From a bacterium UBP6_UBA1196 (lineage in GTDB: Bacteria; UBP6; UBA1177), in assembly GCA_002310035.1 (NCBI GenBank), contig DBYC01000013.1:1-28649 (forward strand): a stretch of 28,649 nucleotides of DNA. The letters are read 5' to 3'. Position 1 is the stretch's first letter; each line of letters opens with the position of its first letter. Under the pieces are notes generated by a model. That model saw only the letters and a program-made list of their open reading frames with translations, was not told where the DNA came from and did no database searches. Positions 23,445-28,649 of the stretch are shown piece after piece. The position numbers and the translations under genes were made by a program.

Positions 23445-25682
23445 ATGAAAAAAATCGCTGCCTTGTTTTTGCTTTTTGTTTCGTTTCAGCTGTTTGCGGA
23501 AAAACCGCGGATTGCGATTCTTGATTTTGAGGACAACAGCGGCACACTGAGCAAAAAACTCACCAAAGCACAGATGCAGGCTGAAAGAAAAGTATTGAGC
23601 ATCTATTTCAGAAAACAGGTCAGAAACAAATTCATCATTCTTTCCGACAGCGAGCAGGAAGCGATAATCAAAAAGATGAAGAAAGAATCGACCAGGCTTG
23701 ACAGAAATCAGGTTTACAAAATAGCGACCGGCATGGGAGTTTCCGCCGACAAGATTCTTTACACGACGATAGTTCCTTTTGGCAGGAAATATACTGTTAC
23801 ATCGGAGCTTATAGATCTTGAGCGTGAGATATTCGACGATGAAAACAGCATGGTCGGAACGGCTGATTTTGACGGCACTCAGGAATCGCTGAGAGAAGCG
23901 TTGCGGACAATCGTAGACCAGCTTATGGGGAATGAGGAAGAATTTATACCTCAACGCCCGAAAAAATCGGATGACCAGTTTGCGTGTGAAAGGGCTAGAT
24001 CACTCCGCGAACCGACTGGCTGGATTGCCTACAAAAAGAGATATTCAAACGGTATCTGCATTGAAGAAGCAGATAGAGAACTCGACAAAATGGGTTGTGA
24101 ACTTGCCAAGGAGCGCAACACAGTTGAAGACTGGGAAAAATATTTAGAACGACATCCGAATGGAGTCTGTGCTGTTTCCATGGAAGCAGATATGGCTATT
24201 CTTAAATTAAAACGCCAAAAAAAATCTGGGAATGGCGGAAATTCTGTTTCAAATTCAGGAATTTCGGGTTCGAACAACAGCTCAATACGCGATGCCAAAG
24301 CTTGTGAATACGCCAAAAATGAAAATTCAGTTGACGCATGGCAGGATTATCTTGATTCATTTCCTGATGGAGAGTGTTCTTTTGAAGCGAAAGGTAACAT
24401 CAGAAAGTTAAAAAAGGAAATAGATGAGCAGGAAAAAAAGACTGTGGCAGAAGCTGTAAAATATGAAATTCCGAATGACGGTGCTGTTGCCGAGTACAAC
24501 ATGGCTGTTTCCCCGCTTGCGGTTCTTGACGGAGCTGATGCGGCACACGCTTCGGAAATTTCTTCTGCTATAGAAAAAGTACTTGATATTACGGGATATT
24601 TTAAAGTCCTAGATAAAAATTCGTTTCTTGAAAAACCCGAAACGGCATTCAAAGCGGTTAACTTCAAAGCGTGGCTTGATGTCGGTGCCAACGGTCTCAT
24701 CAAAGGAACGATAAGGGGTAAAGACGATGTAGAGCTCGAGCTTGCGTTTTTCGATGTCGCGAAGGGAAAAGCGCTCATTCAGAAAAAGTACAGCTCGAAG
24801 GCTGCTCATGCGAAGAAGTCGGTTTTCCGCTTTGCAGCAGAAGTCATCAAACTTCTCTCAGGCGAAGAGATGAAATTCATGTTCTCGAAAATCGCGTTCG
24901 TCGAAAAAACTGGTGAAAAATACTCGCTCGTAGTCACGAATTTCGACGGTTCGGGCAGAAAGGAACTTTATTCCACATCGAAAACAATCCTTCTTCCCGA
25001 ATGGTCAGCTGACGGACAGAAGATATTCTTCACGAGCCAGGAAAAAAACAATCCCAACCTTTATTCGATAGATGTCAAAACGACTCAGATAAAGATTGTT
25101 TCGGCCTATGACGGACTCAATGTTTCTGCGAGTGCCTATCCTGACAACAAAACGATAGCACTCTGTCTTTCAAAAGACGGAAATTCCGAAATATATTCAT
25201 TGGATACGTCTACGAATGAACTTAAAAGACTCACTGTTGACGCAGGGACTGATACAGCTCCGGGGATAAGTCCGAACGGTCAGGAAATGGTTTTTGTCTC
25301 CAACAGAACGGGAAATCCGCAAATCTACAAAATGAATTTGACTGATCTCACAGTCGAAAGGCTTACGAATCAGGGAAATTACAACCAGGATCCCGAATAC
25401 AGTCCCGACGGCACAAAAGTTGCGTTCAGCGGTCGTGGTGAGAAGTACCAGTTCGATCTTTTTATAATCGATCTTGCAACGAGGCAGATCAGCAGACTTA
25501 CGCAGAATCAGGGAAAAAACGAATCTCCGACATTCTCGCCCGACGGCAAGGTTATCGGTTTCTCTTCAAACAGAAACGGTAAAAGCAGACTTTTTCTTTC
25601 AAATGTAAGCGGAACAAAACAGATCGAGGTTTATTCGGGTGAAGGCGAAGTGCTGACACCTTCATGGTCTCCAATGTTATAA
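23445..25682 (+). CDS. TolB-like beta-propeller protein with extra N-terminal module
   Basis: 745 residues with a signal peptide (MKKIAALFLLFVSFQLFA) and AGGAG upstream. Residues about 20-165 form a TolB-N/CsgG-like module (RIAILDFEDNSG, YTVTSELIDLERE). About 175-335 holds Cys-containing helical repeats, including ACEYAKNENSVDAWQDYLD. About 345-480 is a TolB amino-terminal domain (MAVSPLAVLDG, VLDITGYFKVLDKNSFLE, GANGLIKGTI). About 485-745 is a six-bladed TolB propeller with WSADGQKIFFTS, ISPNGQEMVFVSNRTGNPQI, YSPDGTKVAFSG and FSPDGKVIGFSSNRNG. Typical TolB is ~430 residues; the first ~330 here are extra and shared with the neighbouring DUF1566 genes. TolB works in the periplasm with Pal and TolA. 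Without tolQRA or pal nearby, this may be a specialised paralogue. Confidence 0.85.
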   Translation: MKKIAALFLLFVSFQLFAEKPRIAILDFEDNSGTLSKKLTKAQMQAERKVLSIYFRKQVRNKFIILSDSEQEAIIKKMKKESTRLDRNQVYKIATGMGVSADKILYTTIVPFGRKYTVTSELIDLEREIFDDENSMVGTADFDGTQESLREALRTIVDQLMGNEEEFIPQRPKKSDDQFACERARSLREPTGWIAYKKRYSNGICIEEADRELDKMGCELAKERNTVEDWEKYLERHPNGVCAVSMEADMAILKLKRQKKSGNGGNSVSNSGISGSNNSSIRDAKACEYAKNENSVDAWQDYLDSFPDGECSFEAKGNIRKLKKEIDEQEKKTVAEAVKYEIPNDGAVAEYNMAVSPLAVLDGADAAHASEISSAIEKVLDITGYFKVLDKNSFLEKPETAFKAVNFKAWLDVGANGLIKGTIRGKDDVELELAFFDVAKGKALIQKKYSSKAAHAKKSVFRFAAEVIKLLSGEEMKFMFSKIAFVEKTGEKYSLVVTNFDGSGRKELYSTSKTILLPEWSADGQKIFFTSQEKNNPNLYSIDVKTTQIKIVSAYDGLNVSASAYPDNKTIALCLSKDGNSEIYSLDTSTNELKRLTVDAGTDTAPGISPNGQEMVFVSNRTGNPQIYKMNLTDLTVERLTNQGNYNQDPEYSPDGTKVAFSGRGEKYQFDLFIIDLATRQISRLTQNQGKNESPTFSPDGKVIGFSSNRNGKSRLFLSNVSGTKQIEVYSGEGEVLTPSWSPML
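24264..24419 (+). repeat. 156-bp repeat, copy 2 (Cys-containing helical module)
   Basis: This is the partner of 22272-22427, in the middle of the TolB-like gene. Both copies are 156 bp with no indels, and most differences are at third codon positions. That fits a conserved protein module that moved between paralogous genes. Confidence 0.75.
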
Positions 25683-25702
25683 AAATATTGAGGTGTCAAA
25701 AA

Positions 25703-26923
25703 ATGAAAAAAATCGTTGTTTTTCTGTTGTTTCTGGCAACAGTCTTTTGTTTGCTTGCTGATGAAGACGAAAAGCTGAAACTTGCGGTTATGGAATTTGA
25801 AGATTTAAGCGGAAAACTTTCCAAAAAGATGCTTTCCGTTGCAACTGAACAGATCCGCAGCAAGTTCGTCGCTTCAAACAAATTCATCGTTATAGCCAAA
25901 GAGCGTCAGGAAAACGCGATGATCAAAGAAATGAAGAAAGAATCATATAAAGCCTGCAATGACAAGAACTGCCAGATTCCGCTGGGACAGGCGTTGTCGG
26001 CAGACACGATTTTGAGAACTACCATCACTTTTTTCGGTGGCACATACACAATTACATCGGAACTCATAGACCTTGAAAAAGAGGCTACGACACAGGGAGC
26101 GGAAGCGACTTTTGACGGCTCTGAAAAGTCATTGAAAGAGGCTATTAACTCAATTGTCGCGCAGATTGCCGGTAAAGAAAGGCAGAAAGAAAGCAAACCC
26201 AAGAACTCTCAGGATGAAATCGCCTGCAACTATGCGAAACAGAAAGCCACAATATCTGTGTGGAATCAGTATCTTGAGGATTTTCCGAATGGCGGATGTG
26301 CGGAACTGGCGCATGAGACGATAGACAAAATGGCATGCGACCACGCTGAAAAAAACAAATCAATAGAGGCATGGGAACTATATTTGAAACATCAGTCGCA
26401 GGGAAAATGTGCCTTCAAAGCGAAAGCGGAGATAAAAGGACTGAAGAGAGCTAAGGAAAAGGAAGAACAGGAAAGACAGGCGGCATACCTGAAAGGGAGA
26501 AAAATAGGCAGTTTGATCTGGTCAGACCGTTCATCCAACACAATGAACTGGAGCAGCGCGAAGCAGTACTGCGAAAATCTATCGGAAGGCGGTTATACCG
26601 ACTGGAGACTGCCGAATATTGACGAACTCAGGACAACCATTAAAAACTGCTATAAAACCGAAACAGGCGGTCAGTGCAAAGTGAGTGAAAGAAGCGGGTG
26701 TCTGTCAAGTAGTTGTTGGGAACCGAGAGGTTCCTGCTATTGTGATGATAGAAGCAACAACGGCGGATATTACAGCAAATTAGGTGATCCTGACGGTGTC
26801 TGGCTTTGGTCTTCCTCTACTCTTTCAGGTAGTCCAGATCTCGCATGGTACGTGAATTTCATTTATGGGGGTGTGCCCGACCACTATAAGTCGGCCAGCC
26901 TCTATGTTCGTTGTGTCAGGTAG
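25703..26923 (+). CDS. Secreted TolB-N-like / DUF1566 protein with hypervariable 3' end
   Basis: 406 residues from the ATG at 25703 (GAGGTG site; an earlier in-frame start at 25664 overlaps the TolB-like gene). A signal peptide (MKKIVVFLLFLATVFCLLA) is followed by the same N-terminal module as the TolB-like protein (LKLAVMEFEDLSG, YTITSELIDLEKE, about 24-160). Two Cys helical repeats follow at about 172-255 (ACNYAKQKATISVWNQYLED, ACDHAEKNKSIEAWELYL). A DUF1566 domain (about 270-406) contains RKIGSLIWSDRSSNTMNWSS, TDWRLPNIDELRTTI and LWSSST, and ends YVRCVR. The last 39 codons are the second candidate DGR variable region. It lies 20 bp behind the TolB-like gene. Likely role: an exported or surface ligand-binding display protein; the ligand is unknown. 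Confidence 0.78.
   Translation: MKKIVVFLLFLATVFCLLADEDEKLKLAVMEFEDLSGKLSKKMLSVATEQIRSKFVASNKFIVIAKERQENAMIKEMKKESYKACNDKNCQIPLGQALSADTILRTTITFFGGTYTITSELIDLEKEATTQGAEATFDGSEKSLKEAINSIVAQIAGKERQKESKPKNSQDEIACNYAKQKATISVWNQYLEDFPNGGCAELAHETIDKMACDHAEKNKSIEAWELYLKHQSQGKCAFKAKAEIKGLKRAKEKEEQERQAAYLKGRKIGSLIWSDRSSNTMNWSSAKQYCENLSEGGYTDWRLPNIDELRTTIKNCYKTETGGQCKVSERSGCLSSSCWEPRGSCYCDDRSNNGGYYSKLGDPDGVWLWSSSTLSGSPDLAWYVNFIYGGVPDHYKSASLYVRCVR
26804..26923 (+). other. Candidate DGR variable region (VR2)
   Basis: These are the 39 terminal codons and stop of the second DUF1566 gene. Diversified positions read L, G, S, P, D, L, Y, I, G, P, D, H, Y, A, S, L, Y where VR1 has R, D, R, T, G, S, R, Y, R, D, S, R, R, D, D, D, H. 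The scaffold LWSSST, AW, VNF and VRCVR is shared. The near-identical block follows the stop codon as in VR1. Confidence 0.6.
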
Positions 26924-27009
26924 AGGCAGGTTGCCAGAGACCGCATTTTTGCGCGGAACGCGCTGGTTTGCGTCCGCCGGTTGAGAGAGGCGGGCATGGG
27001 TTCGGTTGG

Positions 27010-27084
27010 TAGAGACGTTTCACGAAACGTCTCATTTACGGATTCCACGGTTCTTTTCAGGAGACGTTTCAGGAAACGTCTCTA
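27010..27084 (+). repeat. Paired GAGACGTTTC palindromes, copy B
   Basis: Palindromes lie at 27012-27033 (2-nt centre AC) and 27061-27082 (2-nt centre AG), with outer TAGAGACG and CGTCTCTA ends as in copy A. The first centre differs between copies (C versus AC) while both arms are unchanged, which suggests selection on the stem. Confidence 0.8.
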
Positions 27085-27107
27085 CGGAAAATGCCAACAA
27101 AATTGGC

Positions 27108-27299
27108 ATGTTATCACAATTACGTTCAGTTCTTACCTCATATCTGGCGTATTCCTCAAAGGCAAATTCGTTTAGGATTTTGATAAAAACCCTTCATCCG
27201 CACCAGTGGCTGAAACAGTTTTTTAAATTATACCGCACAAAAGCTGTGATTCTGGAAAATTTTGTAAACAGCAGGAGAGAACTTGTTTTAGGTTCGTGA
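27108..27299 (+). pseudogene. Reverse-transcriptase C-terminal remnant, copy B
   Basis: 63 codons from the ATG at 27108, with the same length and frame as copy A. It reads LRSVLTSYLAYSSKANSFRI, then HPHQWLKQFFKLYRTKA. Replacement changes relative to copy A are few and largely conservative (K/R, V/L, L/I, D/N), and silent changes predominate. No RT catalytic domain precedes it. It could also be a small expressed protein of its own, because the frame is intact in both copies. Confidence 0.5.
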
Positions 27300-27332
27300 T
27301 TAGCTCAATAAAAGCGAAAAAATTTCTCGACA

Positions 27333-27393
27333 CAAGTTTCGAGTTATCAAAAAACTTGCAAAAGTCGTATAAAAAGCGTTGAAGCTTTTGCAA
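27333..27393. repeat. Nested inverted repeats in the gap before the ATPase gene
   Basis: TTGCAAAAG (27356-27364) pairs with CTTTTGCAA (27385-27393), and inside the right arm AAAAGC/GCTTTT (27372-27377, 27384-27389) forms an alternative hairpin. CAAGTTT (27333-27339) pairs with AAACTTG (27352-27358). No T-run follows, so a simple terminator is unlikely. Function is not evident. Confidence 0.5.
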
Positions 27394-27462
27394 AACCGCA
27401 CCACACAATGGCTACGAAATGTAATTTTCCCCAAAACCCGCAGAAATCATATAAAAGTCCCA

Positions 27463-27554
27463 AATTTGTATTGATGGAAATACAGAATTTGTGTGGTTGA
27501 AAATCCTGAATTTGTATTGATGGACTTGACAAATTTGTATTGATGAGTTATGTT
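27463..27554 (+). repeat. Four 23-bp direct repeats upstream of the DUF4143 ATPase gene
   Basis: Units start at 27463, 27486, 27509 and 27532, exactly 23 bp apart. Units 1, 3 and 4 begin with the identical 14-mer AATTTGTATTGATG. Unit 2 is degenerate (AATTTGTGTGGTTG). The spacing is about two helical turns, so bound proteins would line up on one face. Unit 4 fills the spacer of the promoter at 27526-27554, so occupancy should block RNA polymerase. Confidence 0.85.
27526..27554 (+). promoter_or_regulatory. Predicted promoter of the DUF4143 ATPase gene, embedded in the repeats
   Basis: Perfect TTGACA (27526-27531), a 17-bp spacer and TATGTT (27549-27554); the start codon is at 27580 and GGAGG at 27570-27574. 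The fourth repeat's conserved core lies exactly between the two boxes, the layout of a repressor operator. Confidence 0.65.
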
Positions 27555-27579
27555 TCTTTAGTCTTTTACGGAGGTTGTG

Positions 27580-28649
27580 ATGGAAAGAAAAAATTACAAA
27601 GAACGGATCGTTGATGCAAAAGTTGAGGAGTATCTGGGAGCTGCCGGAGCGGTCTGCATTGAAGGGTGCAAATGGTGCGGAAAAACATGGACTTCCGAGC
27701 ATCACAGCAAAAGCGCGGTCTATATCGGTGATCCTGCCGGAAACTATTCGAACAGGATTCTGGCACAGATTTCGCCGCTCACGGTTCTTGAGGGCGAGAC
27801 GCCGCGACTGATTGACGAATGGCAGGAAGTTCCGCCGCTTTGGGATGCGGTGAGAAATGTCGTTGACAAGCGTGCGCTCAAAGGTCAGTTCATTCTGACA
27901 GGTTCCGCGACACCGAACAGGGAAGGCAAAATGCACAGCGGTGCAGGGAGGATAGTACGCCTCAGAATGCGTCCGATGTCTTTGTTCGAATCGGGAGATT
28001 CTTCCGGAAAAATTTCGCTTTTTGACATTTGCAGCGGCAGATTCGCAAACGAACTCACCGGCGAAGTCGATCTGTCCGAAATCATTTATCTCATTCTGCG
28101 CGGCGGCTGGCCCGGTAATATCGGAGCCAAGGTAAATCAGGCTTCGATTATGGCGGAATCCTATATTCAGGCAGTTCTTGACGAGGATATTGAAAGGATT
28201 GAAACCGCAAACCGCGACCGGACAAAAATGAGAAAACTTCTCCGCTCTCTCGCGAGGAACGAAAGCACTGTCGTTTCACTCAGAACTTTGCAGAAAGACA
28301 TCTTGGAGAAAGATGATTCTTCGTTGGAAACAGGAACTATTTCGGCATATCTGGAAGTTTTTGAAAAGCTCTTCCTTTTCGACAATATCATGCCGTTTTC
28401 TTCAAACATCCGCTCTTCAATCCGTGTGAAACAGCAGGAAAAGCGCCATTTTGCAGATCCTTCTCTTGCTTGTTCACTTCTTCGCGCCACCCCTGAAATT
28501 CTGCTCAAGGATTTGAATACATTGGGTTTTTTATTTGAGGCAATGTGCGAAAGGGATCTTAGGATCTATGCAGATTCATTCGGCGGAAATCTTTATCACT
28601 ATCAGGATTATTCAGGCAAAGAGATCGATGCAGTTATCGAAATGCCTGA
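27580..28649 (+). CDS. AAA_14 / DUF4143 family ATPase (3' truncated by window end)
   Basis: The frame is open from the ATG at 27580 to the last base (356 complete codons), so the C-terminus is missing. The Walker A loop is GCKWCGKT (residues 29-36), the Walker B strand reads RLIDEWQ (Asp79, Glu80), and a sensor strand ILTGSA follows (105-110). After the AAA domain come the DUF4143 features: RMRPMSLFESGDSSG, IILRGGWP-like IYLILRGGWPGNI, RKLLRSLARNESTVVSL, TISAYLEVFEKLFLFDNI, HFADPSLACSLL and YHYQDYSGKEIDAVIE. The last of these is the nuclease-like Asp/Glu-x-Asp region. Such ATPases are common, often multi-copy and poorly understood; links to toxin-antitoxin or defence roles are unproven. The repeat-bearing promoter suggests tight control. 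Confidence 0.9.
   Translation, partial: MERKNYKERIVDAKVEEYLGAAGAVCIEGCKWCGKTWTSEHHSKSAVYIGDPAGNYSNRILAQISPLTVLEGETPRLIDEWQEVPPLWDAVRNVVDKRALKGQFILTGSATPNREGKMHSGAGRIVRLRMRPMSLFESGDSSGKISLFDICSGRFANELTGEVDLSEIIYLILRGGWPGNIGAKVNQASIMAESYIQAVLDEDIERIETANRDRTKMRKLLRSLARNESTVVSLRTLQKDILEKDDSSLETGTISAYLEVFEKLFLFDNIMPFSSNIRSSIRVKQQEKRHFADPSLACSLLRATPEILLKDLNTLGFLFEAMCERDLRIYADSFGGNLYHYQDYSGKEIDAVIEMP

Larger units (their letters stand above)
26906..27299 (+). repeat. Post-VR block, copy B of the ~393-bp duplicated unit
   Basis: It repeats 22863-23255 with the same order of elements: gene end, GCGCG-GAA-CGCGC hairpin, two GAGACGTTTC palindromes, ATGCCAA/TTGGCAT hairpin and RT-like fragment. Both copies stand immediately behind a DUF1566 gene, so gene end and block have travelled or been maintained together. 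With 27300-27579 it fills the gene-free stretch before the ATPase gene. Confidence 0.9.

Noticed and set aside
27463..27554. CRISPR array
   Set aside because: The repeat core is 14 bp, with a 23-bp period leaving only ~9 bp between cores, one unit is degenerate and no cas genes are present; it fits operator iterons.

Overview
The window looks like part of a chromosome from an uncultured Gram-negative bacterium. It encodes several lipoproteins with lipobox signals, a TolB-type propeller protein, periplasmic disulfide (DsbA-like) chemistry and secreted proteins with long Asp/Ser/Thr linkers. Base composition is moderate, and start codons are mostly ATG with some GTG and TTG. Very acidic surface lipoproteins, DUF1566 proteins and a PATAN (DUF4388) protein together remind me of deltaproteobacterial/myxococcal-like lineages. 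No rRNA or other phylogenetic marker supports this, so the assignment is weak.

Layout. 1-2368: the end of an SDR-type L-threonine 3-dehydrogenase, then mscL and a sulfotransferase. 2470-8228: two secreted proteins, one DUF11-like and one subtilisin-like protease, which share an unusual acidic C-terminal tail with a single Cys; then a UbiA-type prenyltransferase, RidA and a lipoprotein. 8340-9380: a TPR protein. 9387-13176 (minus): an MBOAT acyltransferase with two SGNH proteins, an apparent surface-glycan O-acylation operon. 13288-15219 (minus): a lipoprotein with three tandem DsbA-like domains. 15345-17141: a membrane TPR protein, an unknown protein and CobO. 17178-19009: a promoter, a cobalamin riboswitch and a large acidic lipoprotein. 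19126-21405: an overlapping operon of a receiver-PATAN membrane protein, hypoxanthine phosphoribosyltransferase and TrmB.

21417-27299 is the accessory region of most interest. Two secreted DUF1566 (Lcl-type) proteins flank a TolB-like protein. Both DUF1566 genes end in a segment where codon positions 1 and 2 are strongly diversified between otherwise constant bases. Each is followed by the same ~393-bp block: a near-identical stretch after the stop codon, GC-rich and GAGACGTTTC palindromes, and a 64-codon fragment that resembles the C-terminal end of a diversity-generating-retroelement (DGR) reverse transcriptase. I read these as two target genes (variable regions) of a DGR. The template repeat and a complete reverse transcriptase are not in the window.

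27463-28649: four 23-bp repeats run into a consensus-like promoter, with one copy filling the -35/-10 spacer. The promoter drives an AAA_14/DUF4143 ATPase gene that is cut by the window end.
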